A stretch of 22,373 nt of DNA from Firmicutes bacterium UBA3572 (GTDB lineage Bacteria > Bacillota > Desulfotomaculia > Desulfotomaculales > Desulforudaceae). How positions within the stretch are numbered: the first letter of the stretch is position 1; every line of letters begins with the position of its first letter. Below the pieces are notes generated by a model that made no database searches, was not told where the DNA came from, and saw only the letters and a program-made list of their open reading frames with translations. The position numbers and the translations under genes are program-made. The stretch spans positions 768 to 23,140 of the forward strand of contig DFNH01000029.1 in the NCBI GenBank assembly GCA_002375985.1, in the 5' to 3' direction. Shown here piece by piece: positions 14,288-20,821 of the stretch.

Positions 14288-15178
14288 GTGCTGACCCAGA
14301 GCGAGCAAGACTACGTTGCCGTGCATGCTTATCTTCCCGAGCACTTACCCCAATGCCTGGTACCCTTTGCTGAACTGGAGCCGTTTCTCGCCGCACCTGA
14401 CCTGTACTACCGTGGCGGCGATACCCTTAGCTTTATCGGTTATCCCCTGGACGGGGAGTTTGACGCCGGGAAGCTGGCGGCATTTCTTCACCGGTTGATC
14501 AGGGAACACCGGCCGCCCGACCTCCGGGTAACGGTACCGGAAATACCTCCTCTGCGGGGCTACCGGATCAACCGGCGGGAAGAAAACCACTATTCCCGTC
14601 TGGAAGTAGAAAACTTGCGGATTCCGCCCAAGGTGCACAACATGGTGCGGCGCGCCGAACGGGAACTGGAGGTAGCGGTTGGCGGCCCCTTCACCCGTGA
14701 GTACCAACGCCTCCCGATCCGGTTCATCCGGCAGAAGGCGCTGCCGAAAGAGACGGCGTTTTTCTTGCACCGTATCCCAGATTATCTGGCCGCCTCCCCG
14801 ACCGCCGTTTTGGTAGAGGCCCGCAGGCGCGGTAGCGGTGACCTAATCGCCTACGACGTTGCCGAATTAGGCGCGGGGGCATACTGTTTGTACCTGTTTA
14901 ATATTACTAGTCGGGACGACCGTTACGTTCCGGGGGCGTCGGACCTACTGTTTTATACGCTGGTCGATTTGGCCCGGGAGTGGGGAAAACGGTACATCAA
15001 CACCGGCCTGGGGATCAACCCCGGCGTGGAACGGTTCAAGTCCAAATGGGGGGCCAAACCCTTTTTGGCGTACTGCTTCATCGCCGCCGTACCCCGACTG
15101 TTTTTCTGGCTGTGCGCCGGTTCTTTGCCGCCCGCGGCTGCGACCGGCACATGGTTTACACTCCGGGCCACGCTATAG
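14288..15178 (+). CDS. GNAT-like acyltransferase family protein (296 aa)
   Basis: The GTG start at 14288 follows AAAGGGGGTGCGGCG. The C-terminal half has the layout of GNAT/FemAB-like acyltransferases: VLVEARRRGSGDLIAYDVAE strand pair, YCLYLFNITSRDD, a helix after GASDLLFYTLVDLAREWGKR, and the terminal NPGVERFKSKWGAKPF, a stretch common in this fold. The N-terminal half (residues 1-130) is a second, weaker domain. Acetyl- or acyl-CoA is the expected donor; the acceptor is unknown. The C-terminal LRATL end is clean, and its stop overlaps the end of the reverse-strand pseudogene by a few bases. Specific function cannot be assigned. Confidence 0.7.
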   Translation: MLTQSEQDYVAVHAYLPEHLPQCLVPFAELEPFLAAPDLYYRGGDTLSFIGYPLDGEFDAGKLAAFLHRLIREHRPPDLRVTVPEIPPLRGYRINRREENHYSRLEVENLRIPPKVHNMVRRAERELEVAVGGPFTREYQRLPIRFIRQKALPKETAFFLHRIPDYLAASPTAVLVEARRRGSGDLIAYDVAELGAGAYCLYLFNITSRDDRYVPGASDLLFYTLVDLAREWGKRYINTGLGINPGVERFKSKWGAKPFLAYCFIAAVPRLFFWLCAGSLPPAAATGTWFTLRATL

Positions 15179-15933
15179 GCCTGGAGATTCACGAGCCTCC
15201 CGTGCTGGGTCCGCCTCCGGAAGAGACGGAGGAAACGCCAGGACAAACGAGATGAAGGCCATCAGAGAGCCGAACACCACCAGGTAGCCCCAGCCCACCA
15301 GGCCTGGGGAGAGGGGTCGGGCAACGGCTCCCGGGTGAGGAGCACCAGCAACAAAAAGCCCAGGCCGCCAAACAGGTGCTGATAGGCGGAACTGGCGGTG
15401 ATGCATAATTCCACCGGTTTGTGGTTTTGCAAGATGGCGCCGGGACCCCAGCTGATGGGTGCCAGCCGGAGGGCAATTATGGCCAAAACACCGGCCCGGG
15501 TGCCGGCCGCCCCAGCGTCGGGGCGCTCAACAGACTCACCCCCGCGAAGCCGGTCAGCAGCGCGCCCACCAGTAACCAGGTGGGCGGGCGCCGGTCGAGA
15601 CAGGCCCCGATGACGGCCACCCAGATGGGCATGGAGCCGACTAGGAGTGCCGCTAAACTGGATTCGGCGCGCTGCTCGGCCCACATCACCAACCCGTTGC
15701 CCCCGGTCCACAACAGCAGTCCGGACAGCGCCAGAAGACCAGCTCTTGTTTGGTCGGGCGGATTCGGCTGCTGGTCGGACGTACCCAGACGAGTAGGACC
15801 GTCCCGGCCAAGAGCACCGCATGGCCCCCATGGTGAAAGGCGGGAAACCGCCGTCCTCGCCCACGGCGACACGGATCGCCAGGTAGGTATTGCCCCAGAC
15901 GAAATAAAGGACGACCAGGTCAAGGTAAGCGGC
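15173..15933 (-). pseudogene. Decayed EamA/DMT-family permease
   Basis: Reading the reverse strand from about 15933, successive frames give recognisable pieces of a ten-helix drug/metabolite transporter. These are LVVLYFVWGNTYLAIRVAVG and FPPFTMGAMR; then, after a shift, LLAGTVLLVWVRPT; after another, LALSGLLLWTGGNGLVMWAE and SLAALLVGSMPIWVAVIGA; then GVLAIIALRLAPISWGPGAI; then GYLVVFGSLMAFISFVLA before a stop at 15173. At least four frame changes separate them, a TAG precedes the first piece with no start codon, and the last helices are missing. Each piece matches the expected order of EamA repeats. The gene is inactive. Confidence 0.8.
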
Positions 15934-16073
15934 CTAAGTTCCAAAGCGGGAAGGATTGTCGGGTTGGCCGGTTACCGAGGACGTCGGGTGCAAACCGGTT
16001 TTCGCCTCCGGCTATTGATTACTTAACGCATTCATTAGTAACAGGAGATACCGCCTGCCACCACCGGAAGGAT

Positions 16074-16101
16074 TTGTTTCGCCTGCCGCTTTGGGTACAA
16101 T
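16074..16101 (+). promoter_or_regulatory. Possible sigma-A-type promoter for the DNA methyltransferase
   Basis: TTGTTT (16074-16079) and TACAAT (16096-16101) are separated by 16 bases, close to the housekeeping consensus. The position fits a short leader carrying GGGGGAGGAGGA before the ATG at 16126. This is a motif match only. Confidence 0.35.
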
Positions 16102-16125
16102 GGGGGAGGAGGAATTAGGTCACCC

Positions 16126-16899
16126 ATGGACGGAAAGACCTGGCTGCGCTATTCCATCAGTATCTGGGATGATCTGGTCAAAACGGCGGAAGAACGCCGG
16201 TACGGCCACCCGGCCATGTTTCCGACCGCGCTCACCGATCGCTTGCTCGAAATCTTCGGTCCGGCGGCGGGCGGTCTGGTATTAGATCCGTTTGCGGGGA
16301 GCGGCAGCACCCTATGTTCGGCCTGGCGGCAGGGGCGGCCTTCCGTGGGTTTTGAGCTGTCGGCGCGCTTCATCGATTTGATCCGGCAGAGACTGGCGGC
16401 CCTGGGGGCGGCAGCCAACGATGCCTATTACCCCCGCCTCATTCAGGACGACAGCCGCCGGCTGGCCGAATATTTGCCGGCGGAATCCGTTGGTCTGTGC
16501 GTTACCTCCCCCCCGTACTGGGACATCCTGAACCAGCGGCGTACCGCCGATGGCAAGACCATCCGCAACTACGGCCGTGATTCGCGGGACCTGGGGCGGA
16601 TCGCCGCTTACGGGGAGTTTCTCCGTGCCCTGCGAGAGGTTTTTGCCGCCGTCCATCACGTTCTGATCCCTGGAGCCTACTGTGTTGTGGTGGTGATGGA
16701 TGTGCGCAAAAAGGCTGACTTTTACCCGCTGCATATGGACGTCACCGTTACACTCCGGGAAACCGGCTTTGTGCTGGATGACATCATCATTTGGGACCGG
16801 CGCCAGGAATACAACAACCTGCGGCCTCTGGGCTATCCCCACGTCTTCCGGGTTAACAAAGTTCACGAGTTCATTCTGATCTTCCAGAAGCGTACTTAA
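16126..16899 (+). CDS. Solitary DNA methyltransferase, SPPY-type (257 aa)
   Basis: ATG 16126 lies behind GGGAGGAGGA. The SAM-binding motif I, DPFAGSGST, is at residues 54-62, preceded by HPAMFP (28-33, motif X-like) and followed by GFELSARFIDLI. The catalytic motif IV, TSPPYW, is at 127-132. SPPY is typical of N4-cytosine (and some N6-adenine) amino-methyltransferases. Motif I before motif IV is the reverse of the common beta-class order. The C-terminal half (VVVVMDVRKKADFYPLHMDV, then a hydrophobic strand ending HEFILIFQKRT) is probably part of the catalytic fold, with little room for a separate recognition domain. No restriction nuclease is adjacent. Its last 29 bases overlap the convergent gene. 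Confidence 0.88.
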   Translation: MDGKTWLRYSISIWDDLVKTAEERRYGHPAMFPTALTDRLLEIFGPAAGGLVLDPFAGSGSTLCSAWRQGRPSVGFELSARFIDLIRQRLAALGAAANDAYYPRLIQDDSRRLAEYLPAESVGLCVTSPPYWDILNQRRTADGKTIRNYGRDSRDLGRIAAYGEFLRALREVFAAVHHVLIPGAYCVVVVMDVRKKADFYPLHMDVTVTLRETGFVLDDIIIWDRRQEYNNLRPLGYPHVFRVNKVHEFILIFQKRT

Positions 16900-17494
16900 A
16901 CTCCCAAACCCCAAAGTCGCCCTGCTCAAAATACTGAACGAGATCCAGCCCGGTCACCGTGGCCTGCGCGGGCAGGTCGGAATTAATGAATTCCTTGTAG
17001 TGGCTTCGCTCCAGCCACTCGATGAGGGCATAGCGCAGCCGGTAGCGACCGGGGGCGTAGTCGATGACCACCACCCGTTCGTCGGCCAACCGGGCGACGC
17101 GTGACAGAAGCAGTTGGCGGTCCACCGGAGGGAACACGTGCAGCAGGAAAGCGGTAAACACGTAGTGAAACGTGCCGTAGCGTTCGGTGGTCAGGTCGAA
17201 GGCGTTTTCTTGACGGAAGGTAACGTTGGTGACCCCGCGCGCGGCGGCCTTCCGCGCGGCACGTGCGAGCATCTTCGCGGCAAAGTCGATGGATACCACC
17301 CGCCGCATGACCGCAGCCAGGAGAATGGTCAGGTTACCAGTGCCGCAGCCTACCTCCAGCGCCGACTTGCCGGGTTCCAGGTTCAGGCGTCGTAATATTT
17401 TGCGGTACGGTTTGATGTTGTGACGGGCGAAGATATCGTAAACCGGCACGATACGGTTGTAGAAACTGGCCGGGGTCTGTCCGTTGTGCTTCAC
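16871..17494 (-). CDS. Class I SAM-dependent methyltransferase (207 aa)
   Basis: The GTG start at 17494 (reverse) follows GAGTGAGGACC. The Rossmann-fold motif I, EVGCGTGNLT, is at residues 47-56, followed by VVSIDFAAKMLARAARKAA (motif II acidic residue), FRQENAFDL (motif III) and FHYVFTAFLLHVFPPVDR (motif IV). The N-terminal FYNRIVPVYDIFARHNI resembles UbiE/COQ5-like small-molecule methyltransferases. The substrate is not evident. The gene is convergent with the DNA methyltransferase and shares 29 bp with its 3' end; both C-termini remain well formed, so the overlap seems genuine. The upstream region to 17700 shows no other gene. Confidence 0.88.
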   Translation of the reverse strand: MKHNGQTPASFYNRIVPVYDIFARHNIKPYRKILRRLNLEPGKSALEVGCGTGNLTILLAAVMRRVVSIDFAAKMLARAARKAAARGVTNVTFRQENAFDLTTERYGTFHYVFTAFLLHVFPPVDRQLLLSRVARLADERVVVIDYAPGRYRLRYALIEWLERSHYKEFINSDLPAQATVTGLDLVQYFEQGDFGVWEFKYASGRSE

Positions 17495-18005
17495 GGTTGG
17501 TCCTCACTCCCGTTGTCCTAATCCCCGGGCGTCCAAGGATCGGTGTTAATGCTGCCCAATTCGTTGCCGCGTCACTCGGTTCCTGCTCGTGACCGCAGGC
17601 GACAAAATTTTTGCCTTGATTTATGAACCCGCCGGGGCTTGTCGCGTGTCATGTTAGGTAGCTGCTTGCGGAAAAACAGGCGGGTGGTGCCCTTAGAACC
17701 AACGGTCCTCGTCGGGATCAATACCGGCGAATGAGCGTGGCTACGGCGGGGAGCGTCAGCAGGATCAGAATCACCAGCCCCACGTCCTGACTTATGTGGT
17801 TGCCCTGATGCTGCACGCGGCCTTGTTGGTCTATCTTTACCTCACCGGAAGGTTGGATGATCTTAAGAAATTAACACCTGCGTAGGCCAAACCGATTCCT
17901 TCCTAAAAGATTGTCTGGACAGGAATCGTATGCCTTGCCTGGACGTCTATTTATCATGTAAGGTATATATAAAGTACAGGTTAACAATGGGCAAGGTGGG
18001 TTATC
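17495..18005. other. Gene-poor intergenic region
   Basis: This roughly 510-base stretch lies between divergent genes. From 17495 to 17700 I see no gene, only an imperfect hairpin (GCGTCAC / GTGACCGC, near 17568-17600) and a short AAAATTTT-centred palindrome. A possible micro-ORF is at 17718-17816 on the reverse strand (listed separately). Near the right edge, TATATATAAAG (about 17963-17973) may be part of the promoter of the coiled-coil gene, and AAGGTGGG at 17993-18000 is its ribosome site. Confidence 0.5.
17718..17816 (-). CDS. Possible micro-membrane protein (at least 32 aa)
   Basis: On the reverse strand, GTG at 17816 reads MQHQGNHISQDVGLVILI and continues through LLTLPAVATLIRRY to TGA: a polar head, one membrane helix and a positive tail, a common layout for small bacterial membrane proteins. 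The frame stays open to about 17865 with a peptide-like KIIQPSGEVKIDQQGR, but no ATG, GTG or TTG occurs there. GGTGAGGT is positioned ahead of an ATA codon, so the real start may be non-standard or lost. It may also be the surviving 3' end of a larger gene. Evidence is limited to composition. Confidence 0.35.
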   Translation of the reverse strand: MQHQGNHISQDVGLVILILLTLPAVATLIRRY

Positions 18006-18398
18006 TTGGAGTATCCGGCTTCGAGACGCGACGGCAGCCGAAAAAAAAGAATCAACCCGTTGTGGCGGCAGTTGGCTGTGATCCTGGTGCCGGTGGTTCT
18101 GTGGGCGGGTCTTTTGTATGGGGCCTATTATTACGCCACCGACTACATCAACAAGGTCGTGCGCCATGTTGAGCAGACGAACGCCCTCCAGGTACAGGTT
18201 TTGGAAGACCGGCTGGATGCCATTCAGTTCGAGTTGGCGCAGATGAAGGAGGCCCTGGCCGATGCTGACCAGGTATTGGCCCGGTCGGAACAGACGCGGG
18301 AGGCACTGCACCAGCGCATCAACGACTTGGACCGCCAGTTGGAGCGGCTGGAGGAAAGCCTGAACGTGCTGAGGAAGTCGCCCGATGTATCGCGTTAA
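18006..18398 (+). CDS. Membrane-anchored coiled-coil protein (130 aa)
   Basis: The TTG start at 18006 has AAGGTGGG six bases upstream. A basic N-terminus (RRDGSRKKR) precedes one membrane helix (about residues 22-44, LAVILVPVVLWAGLLYGAYYY). From about residue 50 to 122 the rest is a long coiled coil rich in Leu, Glu and Gln (LEDRLDAIQFELAQMKEALA). The basic N-terminus predicts that the coiled coil is outside the membrane. Its last 14 bases overlap the NAGPA-domain gene, which itself begins with a membrane segment plus coiled coil, so the two proteins may pair through their coils. No enzymatic motif is present. Confidence 0.75.
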   Translation: MEYPASRRDGSRKKRINPLWRQLAVILVPVVLWAGLLYGAYYYATDYINKVVRHVEQTNALQVQVLEDRLDAIQFELAQMKEALADADQVLARSEQTREALHQRINDLDRQLERLEESLNVLRKSPDVSR

Positions 18399-19428
18399 CC
18401 TATTTTTCCTATTTCTTCTGGCGCCGTTGCTCGGGGCGGCACTGGCCGTTTCCTCCTTTGACCAGGCCACTGCCGGACTCGTTCTGCCGGCCGATCGGCT
18501 TCAACCGGCTGTAGAGAAGCTCCACCGTGAAGTGCACCACTTGCAGCACGCCCTTGGTTTGGTGCGTGAGTCTCTGGTGGAGCAGGAGGCGCAGTACGCA
18601 GAGCAGCAGCGTATCCTGCAGGCTTTGGCCGAAAAGAGTGCGCAGCATCAGCGCCTCTCTGATGACATTTATGAACAGCATATTCTGGCTAGGTTGGGGG
18701 CGCCGATCCGGGTGCACCGTTCGGCGCGGGTGGAGGTAAAGGTATTTGAACTTAAAGGTCTTGGTTACCGCGGCTACATTGCCAAGGTAAAACCTTTTGA
18801 TCCGGCGGTGTTGCGGGTGACTTACCGGCCCGGGCCGGGTGAGACTCCCAGTGCCGCGGTCCGGCGCACCGGCGCGATTTTCGGTGTCAACGGTGGCGGC
18901 TTTTACAAAGCGCCCGGCAGCGGGGGCGAGATCCACACCTTGCCCATCGGGAACACTATGATAGACGGGCAATTGGTCGGCGGTTTTCAGCCGTTACGCG
19001 GTGAGGAACTGTTCTTTGTCGGCTTCGACGACCGGGGGCGGCTGGTAGGGGGCGTTTTCCACGACCGGGACGCACTATTGCGTACCGGTGCGCGGCAGGG
19101 CGTGAGTTTTATTCCTATTCTGATCCGGGATCGCAAGCCGCTGCCGATTCCCGAGCAGTGGCGCAATCAGCGGCAGCCGCGCACCATTATCGGTGAGTAC
19201 GCTAACGGCGATTTGATTTTCATTGTGGTGGACGGGCGCCAGGCCGACTGGTCCAGCGGGGTGACCCTGGAGGACCTGCAGATTAGCTTGATCGAGTTTG
19301 GGGTCATCGACGCCTACAACTTAGACGGTGGGGGTTCCAGCGTCTTCGTCTTCAACAACGAGGTCTTGAACCGCCCGTCCGACGGACGCGAACGGGTCAT
19401 GGCCACGAGCATCGTGGTGCTGCCTTAG
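18385..19428 (+). CDS. NAGPA/DUF2233 phosphodiester-glycosidase family protein (347 aa)
   Basis: ATG 18385 overlaps the previous gene. An N-terminal hydrophobic segment (about residues 5-22, signal or anchor) is followed by a coiled coil (about 42-90). A NAGPA (phosphodiester glycosidase, PF09992) domain covers about 130-347: YRGYIAKVKPFDPAVLRV, the conserved FGVNGGGFY, then IIGEYANGDLIFIVVDGR and the hallmark YNLDGGGSSVFVFN near the C-terminus. Bacterial members act outside the membrane on glycan phosphodiesters, some on wall polymers or exopolysaccharide. The VNGGGF and LDGGGSS signatures are intact, so it is probably active. Together with the preceding gene it forms a two-gene unit ended by a strong terminator. 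Confidence 0.88.
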   Translation: MYRVNLFFLFLLAPLLGAALAVSSFDQATAGLVLPADRLQPAVEKLHREVHHLQHALGLVRESLVEQEAQYAEQQRILQALAEKSAQHQRLSDDIYEQHILARLGAPIRVHRSARVEVKVFELKGLGYRGYIAKVKPFDPAVLRVTYRPGPGETPSAAVRRTGAIFGVNGGGFYKAPGSGGEIHTLPIGNTMIDGQLVGGFQPLRGEELFFVGFDDRGRLVGGVFHDRDALLRTGARQGVSFIPILIRDRKPLPIPEQWRNQRQPRTIIGEYANGDLIFIVVDGRQADWSSGVTLEDLQISLIEFGVIDAYNLDGGGSSVFVFNNEVLNRPSDGRERVMATSIVVLP

Positions 19429-19461
19429 CATCGCGTAGCATGACTTGGCTGTCCTGGAGCC

Positions 19462-19490
19462 AGCCCCCGGTTGCCTGGGGGGCTTTCTTT
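19462..19490 (+). terminator. Rho-independent terminator after the NAGPA gene
   Basis: AGCCCCC (19462-19468) pairs with GGGGGCT (19478-19484) across a 9-nt loop and is followed by TTCTTT. It lies 33 nt after the stop at 19428 and separates this unit from the agr-type locus downstream. Confidence 0.85.
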
Positions 19491-19596
19491 GGAATGGCGA
19501 GCAATTAGGATTGTTTGTCGTTAATAATAAAAACAGGAATTAGCACAGTCAATGGTGAAAAGAAAGTGGTGGCAATAGTAGAGCACTTCGGGTAGG

Positions 19597-19727
19597 ATGG
19601 GAAAATGGCTTGATTCAGGACTATTGCCGTCAACCTGTCTAGGGAAAGCGGGCGAAATGTCGAGGTTATCGAGTACGGCCTCAAAGTCGGCCTGTACAAT
19701 CTGGCCGCGTTAACCGGCGTCGCCGGC
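19597..19727 (+). pseudogene. Displaced N-terminal coding segment of the agrB-like gene
   Basis: ATG 19597 reads MGKWLDSGL, a typical AgrB beginning, then goes out of frame. The downstream AgrB frame continues upstream as IAVNLSRESGRNVEVIEYGL and KVGLYNLAALTGVAG (19623-19727) without a start codon, and meets an in-frame TGA at 19611-19613. A single missing base between about 19600 and 19623 would join both parts. Alternatively ATG 19605, in frame, is followed two codons later by that TGA. Either way, the first helix is separated from the rest in this sequence. Confidence 0.6.
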
Positions 19728-20198
19728 GTGGGCTGGGCGGTCGGGGTGTTACCTTACGCCATGGTCGCCTATGTCGCCTCCGGGACCATGCGGCTGGCCG
19801 GCGGCGGGGGGCACACCACCACGCCGGTGCGCTGCATCATTCTAACCAGCGTCCAGTTCGGCCTGGTAGGGCTGATCGGCTATCATGTGGGTCCCCTATT
19901 GGCCGGAGTGCCGCTCCAGGTGCTCTCGGCGGGCATATTCTTGTTCCTGCTGTACGCAATACTGCGGTTTGCGCCCCGGGATACGCCGAACAAACCGATC
20001 GGCCCGAAGCGGGGGCGCAGGTTGAAAAAATGGGCCGTAACCGTCTGGGCGTTTTGGGCCGGGGTGATCGCTTGGGCGCAGCTTGCGGGGGTTTCCGCGG
20101 CGTTGGTGCTCCCGGTGCTCTTGGGACTGGGGGTTCAGGGCCTGGCCCTGGTGTCCGGATGCCAACCAAAACAATGTGAGGGATGTGAGAATCAATGA
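19728..20198 (+). CDS. agrB: AgrB-like autoinducer prepeptide protease, N-terminus out of frame
   Basis: This is the membrane endopeptidase that cuts and cyclises AgrD. Counting from GTG 19728, the catalytic pair is H29 and C36 in RLAGGGGHTTTPVRC; the seven-residue spacing equals that of S. aureus AgrB His77/Cys84. Further family marks are several membrane helices, RFAPRDTPNKPI (the AgrB YAPADTxxKPI motif) and a following basic loop KRGRRLKKW. GTG 19728 is only the first available start and has no ribosome site; homology clearly extends upstream to about 19623 and, after a frame break, to ATG 19597. The stop overlaps the agrD ATG. Catalytic parts are intact, but loss of the N-terminal segment could abolish function unless the break is a sequence error. 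Confidence 0.85.
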   Translation: MGWAVGVLPYAMVAYVASGTMRLAGGGGHTTTPVRCIILTSVQFGLVGLIGYHVGPLLAGVPLQVLSAGIFLFLLYAILRFAPRDTPNKPIGPKRGRRLKKWAVTVWAFWAGVIAWAQLAGVSAALVLPVLLGLGVQGLALVSGCQPKQCEGCENQ

Positions 20199-20323
20199 AG
20201 AGAGCTCTTTTCGTACTCTTGGCCGCGGCGGCTACCTGGATGGCCCTGATCAGTACCGCTGTTGCCTGTAATTGGAACTGGTATGAACCAGAAGTTCCGC
20301 AGGGACTGTGTGAGCGCCCATGA
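20195..20323 (+). CDS. agrD: AgrD-type cyclic autoinducer prepeptide (42 aa)
   Basis: ATG 20195 overlaps the agrB stop (ATGA), and its own TGA overlaps the ATG of the next gene. Residues 1-24 are a hydrophobic leader (MKRALFVLLAAAATWMALIS, then TAVA). C25 begins CNWNWY, followed by EPEVPQGL and a short tail CERP. The Cys, aromatic-rich ring and [YF]xPxVPxxL tail are the clostridial AgrD pattern. By analogy AgrB would cut after Y30 and link Y30 to C25 as a thiolactone, giving a ring CNWNWY with possible extra N-terminal residues. The second Cys (C39) in the tail is unusual. A lipoprotein reading is unlikely because AVAC is a poor lipobox. Confidence 0.85.
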   Translation: MKRALFVLLAAAATWMALISTAVACNWNWYEPEVPQGLCERP

Positions 20324-20784
20324 TAGATGCAGCAGTCCTGTACGTTTACGGCTGGATTGAAACCCTAACATTGGCATTGTTGTGTTTGGCCCTGCTGGGG
20401 GCAGCCTGGAAAATGCCTAAAGTACTGCTGGTTACTACCATAATGTTTGCCGGCATATTTGTGGCGCGCAGCCTGCCTCTGGTGTTCGGAGCCCACACCG
20501 TGTTGGCCATTATTGTTCTGGCGCTGCTGGTGTCCGTCTTTTTTTCCATCTCCATCGGCCGGACCCTGGTGGCGGCCAGTCTCAGCCTTATTGTGCTGAT
20601 CGTGATTGAATTAACCGTGATGGCTATTGTAAGAAGCTTTGCCGATGTTGACCTGGATCCGGTTTTGTGGCTCTTGGGCCGGCTGCCGATTGTGGTGCTC
20701 CTCCTGGCGGCGGCGCTGCTGGTGCGCCGCCAAAAACTGACGCTTCCCCCTGGCAGGGTCGCCGGCAGGGAACGCGGAGCATAG
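20320..20784 (+). CDS. Five-helix membrane protein in the agr locus (154 aa)
   Basis: ATG 20320 overlaps the agrD stop, so it is translated with the prepeptide. The protein is almost all membrane: about five helices (residues about 7-27, 31-52, 57-85, 88-112, 121-142), a short acidic loop RSFADVDLDPV and a basic tail RRQKLTLPPGRVAGRERGA. It has the look of the sensor half of a kinase without a kinase domain. I do not recognise a named family. Position suggests a role in peptide export, sensing or presentation to the kinase that follows, which is inference. Its stop lies within a 14-bp stem-loop. Confidence 0.75.
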   Translation: MIDAAVLYVYGWIETLTLALLCLALLGAAWKMPKVLLVTTIMFAGIFVARSLPLVFGAHTVLAIIVLALLVSVFFSISIGRTLVAASLSLIVLIVIELTVMAIVRSFADVDLDPVLWLLGRLPIVVLLLAAALLVRRQKLTLPPGRVAGRERGA

Positions 20785-20802
20785 GTTGCTATGCCCGCGT
20801 TC
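20770..20802 (+). promoter_or_regulatory. Stem-loop between the five-helix protein and the kinase gene
   Basis: GAACGCGG (20770-20777), a bulged A, and GCATAG (20779-20784) pair with CTATGC (20789-20794) and CCGCGTTC (20795-20802), 14 bp with a GTTG tetraloop. It overlaps the stop codon of the upstream gene and ends 19 nt before the kinase ATG. No T-run follows, so it is more likely a transcript-processing, stabilising or translation-control element than a terminator. Confidence 0.55.
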
Positions 20803-20821
20803 TTGGGATTGGGGGACGATT

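Noticed and set aside
20195..20323. Lipoprotein signal peptide reading of the 42-aa peptide
   Set aside because: AVAC lacks the usual Leu/Val at -3 for a lipobox, and the EPEVPQGL tail plus overlap with agrB fits AgrD much better.
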